Assembly (NCBI GenBank): GCA_002477275.1
Contig: DLOU01000003.1
Span: forward strand, 1-35,498
Direction of reading: 5' to 3'
Origin: Caryophanales bacterium UBA7476
Lineage (GTDB): Bacteria; Bacillota_I; Bacilli_A; RF39; UBA660
DNA: 35,498 nucleotides
Part shown: positions 9,094 through 17,219 of the stretch, piece by piece
Position numbering within the stretch: the stretch's first letter is position 1
Layout of the letters: each line of letters opens with the position of its first letter
Translations under genes and position numbers: made by a program
The notes under the pieces: generated by a model
The model's input: only the letters and a program-made list of their open reading frames with translations
Databases searched by the model: none
Told to the model about the DNA's origin: nothing

Positions 9094-10437
9094 TTAATCA
9101 GTTAATGATTCAGAAGGAACAATTATTACTGGTCTAATTCCTCCTGTTGAATCAACTGGGCTTTCCCCAAAATCATCATAGGCAATTATAAATGCCATAT
9201 ATTCTCTGTCTTCCTCTATATAATCTGGACTTGCTGTCCAATACCATTCTTCGCTTGTAAGATTATCATATATAAATCTTGGTATATCTCTTGCTGAATA
9301 ATTAAGTATTTCATTATGTGTAAGAAAAATTGCTTTATAGCCTGTATAATCTATAGTTAACTCATTTGAAGAGTATGAATATTCTTGATGATACACTTCT
9401 GAATATGAACTTGTCTTCCAATGATTTGTTACTTGTCCTAAAACTTTTAGAGCTGTTTGGGGGCCATAATAATTTTTATCAATAAAGCTTGCATCTCTTT
9501 CTTTTGTAAATGTTATACCTTCAGTTCCATTACCAGTCACTACATTATTTCCGTCACTATTAGATATCCAATAAACTATATCTCCTTCATCACCATATTC
9601 TCCTAAATATAGGTTATGGTCTAATAATAATTTTGTTTTATTGTCTTTTGTACTATATGCATACCATTTCATACATCCAGAATTTGAAAGTATTTCTGTT
9701 GTATTTGCTTCATATTCTTCCCTTGTGCATACAGCAGGTATTGTTGGATCATAATATATTGCATTATCATTTATCCAAGATTCAGTATAGTATGTTACAT
9801 CATCATCTCTATTTTTTACTGTTGGATTAGTTAATGTTATTTTACCACCATCATCATTTGATGTACTATTTGCATTTTTTTCTTTTTGTCTGTATTCAAC
9901 TTTAAATTTTAAATCAAGTGTTACATTTGACTGGGGTAACTTACTTGAATCTATATCTTCACGGTAAAGTATTTTTACTTTATATGTTTGTTTTTGTCCA
10001 TGATCTAGTGTATTACCTGCTTCAATTGATGTTCCATCTTCATAAGTTATTGTGTAACTTATATATTCTGGAAGTTTATTTTCATCACTTATTAATGCAT
10101 CATTATATTTTGATTCTACTGAATAAATTTGTGCATCAAGTGTTCCATCATTTTTAGCATCTACTGTAAATTCATAGAAATCCCCTGGTTCACTTAATTC
10201 TACTGAGTATTCTACTTCAGTTCTTGCTTCATCCGTTATTCTTGCTTTATTTTCTTCACTAGTTGATACACTATTCTCATTTATTTGTACATTTTCCCAA
10301 TGTATATTCCAAGTTGCACTACTTACTTTACTTGTTCCATTAATTTTTAAGTTACTTGCTAGTGCTGCATAACCTATACTTATTCCTAGAACTAATAAAA
10401 GTAATAAATATAATTTTTTATTTTTTCTTCTTTTCAT
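9094..10437 (-). CDS. Secreted protein with TasA-like N-terminus and lectin-like C-terminal domain
   Basis: The signal peptide MKRRKNKKLYLLLLLVLG leads into GYAALASNLKINGTSKV, a motif I associate with TasA/SipW-type surface proteins of the Bacillota. Residues about 40-185 form a beta-rich domain. A linker rich in Asn and Asp leads to a C-terminal domain with WYAYS, YWISNSDG, EWYWTASPDY and GIRPVIIVPSES. That pattern is typical of DUF6273/C-type-lectin-fold modules. It likely sits on or outside the cell surface as an adhesin or matrix component; the function is inferred. The AAGGAG ribosome site is good. It is a single-gene unit between two terminators. Confidence 0.7.
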   Translation of the reverse strand: MKRRKNKKLYLLLLLVLGISIGYAALASNLKINGTSKVSSATWNIHWENVQINENSVSTSEENKARITDEARTEVEYSVELSEPGDFYEFTVDAKNDGTLDAQIYSVESKYNDALISDENKLPEYISYTITYEDGTSIEAGNTLDHGQKQTYKVKILYREDIDSSKLPQSNVTLDLKFKVEYRQKEKNANSTSNDDGGKITLTNPTVKNRDDDVTYYTESWINDNAIYYDPTIPAVCTREEYEANTTEILSNSGCMKWYAYSTKDNKTKLLLDHNLYLGEYGDEGDIVYWISNSDGNNVVTGNGTEGITFTKERDASFIDKNYYGPQTALKVLGQVTNHWKTSSYSEVYHQEYSYSSNELTIDYTGYKAIFLTHNEILNYSARDIPRFIYDNLTSEEWYWTASPDYIEEDREYMAFIIAYDDFGESPVDSTGGIRPVIIVPSESLTD

Positions 10438-10483
10438 ATATCTTCTCCTTATTATAAGATTATCATTTTATATTTAATTTTAC

Positions 10484-10515
10484 AATTAAAAAAACAGGTT
10501 TAAACAGACCTGTTT
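10484..10515 (-). terminator. Terminator of the O-antigen-ligase-like gene
   Basis: An 8-bp stem, AAACAGGT (10492-10499) and ACCTGTTT (10508-10515), with an 8-base loop, followed by a T-run on the minus strand just after the stop codon. Confidence 0.85.
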
Positions 10516-10520
10516 ACGTT

Positions 10521-11771
10521 TTATTTTACATGTTTTATGTTAATTAAATTCAATAAAATTAAAACAACAAATAAACTAACTGACGGTGTTGTTATTATGT
10601 GTCCTGAGAAAAGTGATAATATTAATATTAAGAATAATGAAATATACATCATATATTTTTCATAATCAATTTTCTTTGGAAGACTTTTAAATACTTTAAA
10701 TAATATATATAAATATATACTAAAAAATAATATGAATCCTATTATTCCATGATTATACCAAACATCATAGTAATCCATTTCTATTTCTTTATAATTAGTT
10801 ATTTTCTTTGATACATATCCCATTCCAAATAATTTCTTTGTTAGTTTTACTTTATCATATCTATTATCTGTATTTTCTAGAAAACTTATTCTTTGACTAA
10901 ATATAAAGTGATCAAATACATAATCATCTGTAAAAATATCTTTTGGACTATCTAGTTTTAAATATTTAGCATGAATCATTATATTTTTGTAAAAATTCGT
11001 TTTTGGAATTAACACTACAGCACCTACTGATAATAAAACTGTTATTACTAATATTCCAGATAATAACTTATATTTTTTATCCTTAATTGTCTTTATTATT
11101 GTATATATAAATGTTCCAAGTAATACTATTAGTAAACTTAATATAGGGGTTTTTGTTCCCATCTCACTTATTACATATAAGAATATTACTGATATTATAA
11201 TTTTTAAAATTATTTTCTCTTTTTTACTTAGTTCAATAAATAATATTGGAAGTATAATACTAATTATTCCACTTATTTCATTAGTAGAATTAAACCATCC
11301 AGTACTTCCTAGTTTTGCCACACTATAGCTATTAAATCCTGTCTTAGTAATTACTGGTATGAATATCAATAATATATATAATAAGCATGTTCTAACTAGT
11401 ACTTTTTTTTCTACTTTAATCTTATCTTTTACCGAATACATTCCTAAAAGAATTATTGGAAAATAGAAAGTTCTCATAAAACCATGTATATTAATCATGA
11501 TAGCATCTTTATATCCGATTATTAGATATGCTATTAAGTATATAATACATAAGAAAATATATATTAGATTTTTTCTTTTATGATATATTATTACGGATAC
11601 ATAATATATAAATAGTAAAAATAACATTCTAGCTATAATACCTATATTTAAGTTATGATGTAATACATTAATTGAAATTGATACTAATAAATCAAGTATT
11701 GGACTTATTAATATAAATATACTTATTATTTTATTTAAATTCTTTTTAATATAATTATTTATTTTCTTCAT
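10521..11771 (-). CDS. O-antigen ligase/polymerase-like membrane protein
   Basis: Polytopic protein with roughly ten to twelve hydrophobic helices over 416 residues. A large loop of about 60 residues (about 270-335) precedes the motif WYNHGIIGFILFF, which resembles the H-N-x-GxxG region of the Wzy_C/WaaL superfamily. Members transfer or polymerise lipid-linked glycans on the outer membrane face, so a role in a wall or capsule glycopolymer is likely, but the substrate cannot be read. The ribosome site is GAGGT. The terminator of the upstream gene lies within 20 bases of its start. I see no separate promoter, so it may be transcribed by readthrough. Confidence 0.68.
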   Translation of the reverse strand: MKKINNYIKKNLNKIISIFILISPILDLLVSISINVLHHNLNIGIIARMLFLLFIYYVSVIIYHKRKNLIYIFLCIIYLIAYLIIGYKDAIMINIHGFMRTFYFPIILLGMYSVKDKIKVEKKVLVRTCLLYILLIFIPVITKTGFNSYSVAKLGSTGWFNSTNEISGIISIILPILFIELSKKEKIILKIIISVIFLYVISEMGTKTPILSLLIVLLGTFIYTIIKTIKDKKYKLLSGILVITVLLSVGAVVLIPKTNFYKNIMIHAKYLKLDSPKDIFTDDYVFDHFIFSQRISFLENTDNRYDKVKLTKKLFGMGYVSKKITNYKEIEMDYYDVWYNHGIIGFILFFSIYLYILFKVFKSLPKKIDYEKYMMYISLFLILILSLFSGHIITTPSVSLFVVLILLNLINIKHVK

Positions 11772-11782
11772 AATTACCTCAC

Positions 11783-11823
11783 AAAAAAATCTCCCATACT
11801 AATAATAACATATATAGGAGATT
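11783..11823 (-). terminator. Terminator downstream of the alpha-CTD-like gene
   Basis: Stem AATCTCC (11788-11794) and GGAGATT (11817-11823) with a long 22-base loop, followed by a run of seven T on the minus strand. It ends only about 12 bases before the next ATG. Confidence 0.7.
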
Positions 11824-11826
11824 ATT

Positions 11827-12651
11827 TTAATCATTGTTTTTAATTAATTTTTTTATTTCTGTTTTATCAAAATGATATAAACTCTTTAACAATTCTTCAA
11901 TTGCTTCTACTTTTTCTTTATTTTCATTATCTTTTAATACTTCTAGTATCATATACATATGTGTTATTAATTGATTATCCATTTCATTTTCACTAATAGA
12001 TTCACTTGTAACTATTTTTTCTATTTTTTTCGTCATGTCTAATATATTTTGTTTTTGAGATTTTCTTTCAATTACTTCTTTTGCTTCTTCAATTAAAAAT
12101 AAATTTCTATCTTTTATTTTTTCATATGTATCTACTACAGTATTGATTTTATTTATTTTAGAAATATCTTCTCCATGTAGATAAATACCTAATTTATGAA
12201 TTGTTTCTAATATTATAGGAATAGAAGAAGTACCTAAATTTCTTATTCCATATAAATCTTTTATATTTACTTTTGATAGTTTAAATAAAGAATCAATTCC
12301 AGATCTAACAAGTCCATTTCTAACTCTAACTGGAAAGTCAAAGAAATCTATATCTAAACTTTCTATTTCTTTTCCTTTTTTTTCTTCCCATAAACTATTT
12401 AGATAATTGTAATATTCCTCTTTTTCATTTTCATCTAATTCATACACATATCTTAAGTTATTTAAGTTAAGAACACTTCTTATATCGTTTTTCTGCTTTT
12501 TAGTTAAGTTTATTGGACGATATTTTCCAATTTCTTTATTTGGATTAATTTCTAGTAATTCATATACATAAAAAATGTTTTCTCTATTGAAATCATTTAT
12601 CAATTTTTGGTCAAGTTCTAATTTATCTATTAAATCTAATAATTTTACCAT
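11827..12651 (-). CDS. Protein with an RNA polymerase alpha-CTD-like helix-hairpin-helix domain
   Basis: I do not recognise the whole protein. Residues about 100-158 closely follow the alpha subunit C-terminal domain pattern: LDIDFFDFPVRVRNGLVRSG, then SLFKLSKVNIKDLYGIRNLG, then a final IHKLGIYL helix. In RNA polymerase that fold contacts UP elements and activators. An N-terminal stretch (about 8-75) has two weaker, similar repeats (VYELLEIN, VYELDENE). The C-terminal third (170-274) is charged and helical, probably coiled coil. No alpha N-terminal assembly domain is present, so this is not RpoA. It may be a nucleic-acid-binding or transcription accessory protein. It has its own promoter and terminator. 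Confidence 0.72.
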   Translation of the reverse strand: MVKLLDLIDKLELDQKLINDFNRENIFYVYELLEINPNKEIGKYRPINLTKKQKNDIRSVLNLNNLRYVYELDENEKEEYYNYLNSLWEEKKGKEIESLDIDFFDFPVRVRNGLVRSGIDSLFKLSKVNIKDLYGIRNLGTSSIPIILETIHKLGIYLHGEDISKINKINTVVDTYEKIKDRNLFLIEEAKEVIERKSQKQNILDMTKKIEKIVTSESISENEMDNQLITHMYMILEVLKDNENKEKVEAIEELLKSLYHFDKTEIKKLIKNND

Positions 12652-12654
12652 AAA

Positions 12655-12684
12655 AATAACACCCCTTTGTTTCGGAGTGTTATT
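12655..12684 (-). terminator. Hairpin between pyrI and the alpha-CTD-like gene; terminator and ribosome-site sequestrator
   Basis: An 11-bp stem (one G-T pair), AATAACACCCC (12655-12665) and GGAGTGTTATT (12674-12684), with an 8-base loop. On the minus strand it is followed by TTTTT that runs into the next ATG. The 3' arm contains the downstream gene's Shine-Dalgarno site AGGGGTG. Confidence 0.72.
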
Positions 12685-12710
12685 ATATCATATTTTATTT
12701 AATTATTCAA
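12682..12710 (-). promoter_or_regulatory. Promoter of the alpha-CTD-like gene
   Basis: Minus-strand -35 TTGAAT (12705-12710), 17-base spacer, extended TGn and -10 TATAAT (12682-12687). The predicted start, about 12675, falls at the end of the 5' arm of the adjacent hairpin. Confidence 0.75.
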
Positions 12711-12713
12711 ATC

Positions 12714-13136
12714 TTATTTATTTTCTAATCTAGATTCACAGTACATACATCTATAAACATTAGATTTTTTATCTGTTAATATAAACACTTGATCTAAATC
12801 TCTTTCTACTGATGTAATACATCTCGGATTATTACATGTATGTACGTTTACTAGTTTTTCAGGAAGTTCTAGTTTTTTCTTTTCAATTATTTTATCATTC
12901 TTTACTACATTTACTGTAATATTTTGATCAATAAAAGCTAGTTTATCTAAATCTATATCTATTAGTTCTCCTATTTTTATTATATCTTTTATTTTTGTTT
13001 TTTTACTTTTTGCATTAGTAATTAATGCCACTTGGCAATTTAGATTTTTTAGGTCTAATAAATTATATATATCCATTGCTTTGCCTGCTGTTATATGATC
13101 TATTACATATCCGTTTTCTATTGTATCTATATTCAT
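12714..13136 (-). CDS. pyrI: Aspartate carbamoyltransferase regulatory subunit PyrI
   Basis: Allosteric regulatory chain that binds nucleotides and joins catalytic trimers in the ATCase holoenzyme. The N-terminal nucleotide-binding domain (about 1-95) includes NGYVIDHITAGKA. The C-terminal zinc domain has four cysteines, C101-x4-C106 and C130-x2-C133, in CNNPRC and CMYC. The length of 140 is slightly shorter than the E. coli chain. The ATG overlaps the pyrB stop by one base (TAATG), so the two are coupled. PyrI is common in enterobacteria and archaea and less so in Bacillota. Confidence 0.95.
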   Translation of the reverse strand: MNIDTIENGYVIDHITAGKAMDIYNLLDLKNLNCQVALITNAKSKKTKIKDIIKIGELIDIDLDKLAFIDQNITVNVVKNDKIIEKKKLELPEKLVNVHTCNNPRCITSVERDLDQVFILTDKKSNVYRCMYCESRLENK

Positions 13137-14065
13137 TATTTAACCTCCAATAATTTTAGTATTAGTGCCATTCTTATGTATACGCCATATTCTGCTTGTT
13201 TAAAGTAACATGCCCTATCATCATCATCTACATCTGTATGAATTTCATTAACTCTAGGAAGCGGATGCATGATGCATAAGTCTTTTTTTGCATTTTTAAG
13301 TTTTTCTTTATTTAATATATAGTAATCTTTTAATCTTATATAATCTGCTTCGTTAAAGAATCTCTCTTTTTGTACTCTAGTCATATATAAAATATCTAGT
13401 TTATCAATATATTCTTCTATATCTTTTGTTTCAATATATTCTATATTATTTTTATCAAGTATTTCTTCTTTTACGTATTCTGGAAGTTTTAACTCTTCTG
13501 GTGAAATAAGTATAAATTTTATATTTTTATATCTAGATATTGCTGTTATTAAGGAATGTACTGTTCTTCCAAATTTTAAATCTCCACATAATCCTATTGT
13601 TAAATCATCAAATTTTCCTTTTTCTCTTTTTATAGTTAATAAATCTGTTAGTGTTTGTGTTGGATGATTATGTCCTCCATCTCCTGCATTTATAATTGGC
13701 ACTTTTGATTTTGTTGTAGCAACTAGTGGTGCTCCTTCTTTCGGATGACGCATTGCAATAATGTCGCTATATCCACTTACTACTGCAATTGTATCGGCTA
13801 CACTTTCTCCTTTTGATACTGATGATGAACTACTTTCAGAAAAACCTAATACTTTTCCTCCAAGTCTCATCATTGCTGATTCAAAGCTAAGCCTTGTTCT
13901 TGTTGAAGGCTCAAAAAATAAAGTAGCTAATATCTTACCATCACATAATTTAGAATATTTTTCTTTATTATCAATGATATCATTAGCTACTTTAATTAAC
14001 TCATCTATTTCTTTTACTGATAAATCTTTTATATCAATTAAATTTCTAATCTTTTTCTTTTCCAT
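13136..14065 (-). CDS. pyrB: Aspartate carbamoyltransferase catalytic subunit PyrB
   Basis: Makes carbamoyl-aspartate, the committed step of pyrimidine synthesis. The carbamoyl phosphate loop FFEPSTRTRLSFESA (STRTR at 54-58), the mobile loop with SSSSSVSKGES, the aspartate-side INAGDGGHNHPTQTL, and HPLPRV near the end are all intact. The length of 309 is normal. The ribosome site GGAGGT is good. The leader between promoter and ATG is only about 20 bases, leaving no room for a PyrR attenuator. Control is probably mainly allosteric through PyrI. Confidence 0.97.
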   Translation of the reverse strand: MEKKKIRNLIDIKDLSVKEIDELIKVANDIIDNKEKYSKLCDGKILATLFFEPSTRTRLSFESAMMRLGGKVLGFSESSSSSVSKGESVADTIAVVSGYSDIIAMRHPKEGAPLVATTKSKVPIINAGDGGHNHPTQTLTDLLTIKREKGKFDDLTIGLCGDLKFGRTVHSLITAISRYKNIKFILISPEELKLPEYVKEEILDKNNIEYIETKDIEEYIDKLDILYMTRVQKERFFNEADYIRLKDYYILNKEKLKNAKKDLCIMHPLPRVNEIHTDVDDDDRACYFKQAEYGVYIRMALILKLLEVK

Positions 14066-14086
14066 AACTCTACCTCCATCTTTTTC

Positions 14087-14115
14087 ATTTTATCAAACTA
14101 TATATTTTTTTTCAA
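14087..14115 (-). promoter_or_regulatory. Promoter of pyrBI
   Basis: Minus-strand -35 TTGAAA (14110-14115), 17-base spacer, extended TGn and -10 TAAAAT (14087-14092). Confidence 0.75.
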
Positions 14116-14125
14116 TAATGTTACA

Positions 14126-14159
14126 AGAAAAAACTGGATTACAAATGTAATTCAGTTTT
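14126..14159 (-). terminator. Terminator of the nrdD-nrdG operon
   Basis: A 13-base stem with one internal mismatch, AAAACTGGATTAC (14130-14142) and GTAATTCAGTTTT (14147-14159), then T-rich sequence on the minus strand. The 5' arm overlaps the nrdG TAA. Confidence 0.78.
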
Positions 14160-14709
14160 ATATAAACATTCCATCTTCTTTTTTGTATAGGTTACTAAAA
14201 ATCTTTGTTTTCATGTATTTTTCAATAAGTACTACTTCACCATACTCTAAGCTCTTTTTTACATCAATTACTCTTTGATTTCTTGAGCCTCTGTAATATA
14301 GGTCCATGCTAAACTCATCTATTAAAAATTTTCCATCTACTAGAACATCTACTTCTTCTAGTAGACTTTTCATTTTTTCATTTTTAAGTACATCTTCAAA
14401 TAAGTATCCTGTATAGCACCAAACGTTCATTCCAAGAGAATGTGCATACTTAGCAAGCTCAAGACATTCAAGAGGTTGAACCATTGGGTCTCCTCCTGAA
14501 AGAGTTATTCCGTCTTGTCCTTTTAAGTTTTTTATTTCTTCTTTTATTTCTTCTATTTCGAATAGTTTTCCACCATTAAAATCATGTGTTTGTGGGTTAT
14601 GACAAAAAGGACAGTGATGAGGGCAACCTTGAGTCCAAACCACTGTTCTTATTCCTTCACCGTCAACTATACTATCACTCTGAAGAGTACTTGCTAGACG
14701 GATTTTCAT
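14158..14709 (-). CDS. nrdG: Anaerobic ribonucleotide reductase activating protein NrdG
   Basis: Radical SAM activase that installs the glycyl radical on the class III reductase. The CxxxCxxC cluster motif is C29-P-H-H-C33-P-F-C36, preceded by DGEGIRTVVWTQGC. The SAM-binding GGDP motif is in TLSGGDPM. The length of 183 is typical. The ATG lies one base after the TAA of the 60-residue glycyl-radical cistron (TAATATG). The nearest Shine-Dalgarno-like AAGGA is about 14 bases away, so translation is probably coupled to that small gene. Confidence 0.95.
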   Translation of the reverse strand: MKIRLASTLQSDSIVDGEGIRTVVWTQGCPHHCPFCHNPQTHDFNGGKLFEIEEIKEEIKNLKGQDGITLSGGDPMVQPLECLELAKYAHSLGMNVWCYTGYLFEDVLKNEKMKSLLEEVDVLVDGKFLIDEFSMDLYYRGSRNQRVIDVKKSLEYGEVVLIEKYMKTKIFSNLYKKEDGMFI

Positions 14710-14710
14710 A

Positions 14711-14893
14711 TTATTTTGTTTTTTCCTTGTCTTCTGTTGGGCAAAGACCAGATGTTGAATGTTTTACTCTATCATGTTCCTCTGCTTTTTTACCGTTGTT
14801 AAAACGATCTACAGTACCAACTAAATATCCTGTTATACGACGAATTCTTTCAAAACCTACACCCTCACCGATTTTTCTTTCTTCACTTTTCAT
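14711..14893 (-). CDS. Stand-alone glycyl radical domain of class III ribonucleotide reductase
   Basis: A 60-residue protein whose sequence ERIRRITGYLVGTVDRF, then NNGKKAEEHDRVKH, matches the extreme C-terminus of ordinary NrdD, where the catalytic glycyl radical resides (here Gly22 in RITGYL). It has its own ribosome site, AAGGAGA, seven bases before ATG. The reading frame upstream contains TAG and TAA, so it is not a frameshifted tail of nrdD. It lies 37 bases after the nrdD stop and one base before nrdG. The preceding nrdD ends without this motif, so the active enzyme probably assembles from the two chains, as YfiD/GrcA does with pyruvate formate-lyase. That assembly is inference. The residues after the motif (SGLCPTEDKEKTK) are not recognised. 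Confidence 0.85.
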   Translation of the reverse strand: MKSEERKIGEGVGFERIRRITGYLVGTVDRFNNGKKAEEHDRVKHSTSGLCPTEDKEKTK

Positions 14894-14930
14894 AATTACT
14901 TCTCCTTCTTTTTATTTCTATTTTTTGTAT

Positions 14931-17219
14931 CTATCTACCGCAGCAAGTAAGACTCGCGTTTCGAACTCTTTCAATTGAGACACCTTCATTTTCGTGTCTT
15001 CCACAACCTGGACATACATCTCCAATTACTCCAGTATATCCACAAACTGGATCTCTATCTACTGGATGGTTAATTGCTCCATATCCAATTCCATTATCAT
15101 GCATTACTCTAACAATCTTTTCAAATGCTTCAACATTTGTGGCTGTATCTCCATCTAATTCAATATAACTAATGTGTCCACCATTTGTTAGTGCATGATA
15201 TGGTCCTTCTATTTTTAGTTTATCAACTATTGATATATTATAATAAACTGGTACATGGAATGAATTTGTATAATAATTTCTATCTGTTACTCCTGGAATT
15301 ATTCCATATATTGACTTATCTATATTTGTAAATCTTCCACTTAAACCTTCAGCTGGTGTTGCGATTAATGAGAAGTTTAATTTATATTCTTCTGCATATT
15401 TATCAGCAACATCTCTCATGTGTTTAACTATTTCTAATCCTAGTTTTCTTGCCTTTTCACTTTCACCATGATGTTCTCCGCATAGTGCTTTTAATGTTTC
15501 TGCAAGACCAATAAATCCAAATGTTAATGTTCCATTTTTTAGCACTGGACGAAGTCTTGAATTATTCTTTAATCCTTTTGAATCAATCCATACTCCTTGT
15601 CCTAATAGGAATGGGAAATTGTAAACTTTTTTACTACATTGAATTTCAAATCTTTCAAGTAATTGATCTTTTACAAGTTCCATTGTTTCATCAAGTTCTT
15701 TATAGAAACCTTCCATGTCTGCTTTTTTATTTGAAACTATTCCATATTTAATTCCAAGTCTAACTAAGTTAATTGAAGTAAATGATAAATTACCTCTACC
15801 TGAAACTATTTCTTTATCAGGGTTAGCTACATTAGCCATAACTCTTGTACGGCATCCCATGTAAGCAACTTCTGTTCTATAATCTCCTGGTTTATAGTAT
15901 TGTAAGTTGAACTTAGAATCTATAAATGAGAAGTTAGGGAATAATCTCTTAGCAGATACTTTACAAGCTAATTTGAATAAATCGTAGTTTGGATCTCCCT
16001 CATTATAATTTATTCCTTCTTTAACTTTGAATATTGAAATTGGGAATATTGGTGTTTCACCTTTTCCAAGTCCTGCATCAGTTGCTAGAAGATAGTTTTT
16101 CATAACCATTCTTCCTTCACTTGATGTATCTGTACCAAAGTTAATTGATGAAAAAGGAACTTGTGCTCCTGCTCTAGAATGCATTGTATTTAAGTTGTGA
16201 ATAAATGCTTCCATAGCTTGATAAGTAATTCTATCTGTCTTATCTAATGATTTTTTATATGATAATCTGAAGATTTTCTCAAGTACATCACTTCCCTCAT
16301 AGTAATTTTCAAAATCTTCTATATCAAATTCTATTGATTGTAATTTATCAATTTGTTTTACTATGTGTTCAAATTTTACAAGTCCTAAGAACCCATCTAA
16401 TTCCATATAATCATATAAACTTTGTTTAAATTGTTTTTTGAATGTTTTTAATACTCCTGGTGCCATAAAATAATCAAATGCTGGAAGACTTTGTCCACCA
16501 TGTTGATCATTTTGATTTGATTGAATAGCTATTGCAGCTAGTGCTGAATAACTCATTATGTCATTAGGGCATCTTAAATGTCCATGACCTGTTGAGAATC
16601 CATCTTTAAATAAATCATTTAAATCTATTTGGCAGCAAGTTGTAGTTCCCATTGGTAGGAAATCCATATCATGAATGTGAATTAATCCATTATCATGAGC
16701 TTCTGCAAATCTATTTTGCATTTGATATGATTTTGCAAATTCTTTTGCAAGTGTAGATCCATATTGAAGCATTGTTCCCATTGCTGTATTTCCATCTACG
16801 TTACCATTTTCTCTTTTTGCATCTTCATCTTTTGCATCTTTTAATGTTAATGCTTCAATTGCTTTTGTCAACTTATGATATCTTGCTTTAAATATTTTTC
16901 TTGACTCATTTCTTCTTTCTCTATATATAGAGAATGATTCTTTTACATCAGTATATCCAAATTCATCAAGTTTCTTTTCTATTAAATCTTGGATATCTTC
17001 TATTTTTATGAATTCTACATCTTTGTAATCTTTTTCTATTTCTTTGATTACTCCTTCATAAACTTTGTTAGCGTCTTCTACTGTGTATTCATTTTCACTA
17101 ACTAGACCATCGAACCCTTTTTTAACTGCTACTGCAATTTTTTCCCCTTGAAAAGAGTCTTTTTTACCATCTCTTTTCACTACCTTTAAATCAGGATTTT
17201 TCTTGATTGTTGTACTCAT
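14931..17219 (-). CDS. nrdD: Anaerobic ribonucleoside-triphosphate reductase NrdD, catalytic chain lacking the glycyl radical motif
   Basis: Oxygen-sensitive reductase that makes dNTPs from NTPs. An ATP-cone allosteric domain (about 10-105, VVKRDGKKDSF to YRERR) precedes the ten-stranded barrel. Barrel features include GTTTCCQIDLNDL, HSRAGAQVPFSSINFG and MGCRTRVMANVANPD. The zinc-type C-terminal cysteines in VCGYTGVIGDVCPGCG are present. The chain then ends at ENEGVSIERVRNASLTCCGR. Normal NrdD proteins continue at this point into the RxxGYL glycyl radical segment. That segment is found only in the next cistron. Reading through the TAG would add 16 unrelated residues, so it does not restore the motif. 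Ribosome site GGAGG. Confidence 0.94.
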   Translation of the reverse strand: MSTTIKKNPDLKVVKRDGKKDSFQGEKIAVAVKKGFDGLVSENEYTVEDANKVYEGVIKEIEKDYKDVEFIKIEDIQDLIEKKLDEFGYTDVKESFSIYRERRNESRKIFKARYHKLTKAIEALTLKDAKDEDAKRENGNVDGNTAMGTMLQYGSTLAKEFAKSYQMQNRFAEAHDNGLIHIHDMDFLPMGTTTCCQIDLNDLFKDGFSTGHGHLRCPNDIMSYSALAAIAIQSNQNDQHGGQSLPAFDYFMAPGVLKTFKKQFKQSLYDYMELDGFLGLVKFEHIVKQIDKLQSIEFDIEDFENYYEGSDVLEKIFRLSYKKSLDKTDRITYQAMEAFIHNLNTMHSRAGAQVPFSSINFGTDTSSEGRMVMKNYLLATDAGLGKGETPIFPISIFKVKEGINYNEGDPNYDLFKLACKVSAKRLFPNFSFIDSKFNLQYYKPGDYRTEVAYMGCRTRVMANVANPDKEIVSGRGNLSFTSINLVRLGIKYGIVSNKKADMEGFYKELDETMELVKDQLLERFEIQCSKKVYNFPFLLGQGVWIDSKGLKNNSRLRPVLKNGTLTFGFIGLAETLKALCGEHHGESEKARKLGLEIVKHMRDVADKYAEEYKLNFSLIATPAEGLSGRFTNIDKSIYGIIPGVTDRNYYTNSFHVPVYYNISIVDKLKIEGPYHALTNGGHISYIELDGDTATNVEAFEKIVRVMHDNGIGYGAINHPVDRDPVCGYTGVIGDVCPGCGRHENEGVSIERVRNASLTCCGR

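Noticed and set aside
14931..14933. Possible selenocysteine or suppressed stop in nrdD
   Set aside because: The stop is TAG, not TGA, and readthrough yields 16 residues without the glycyl radical motif.
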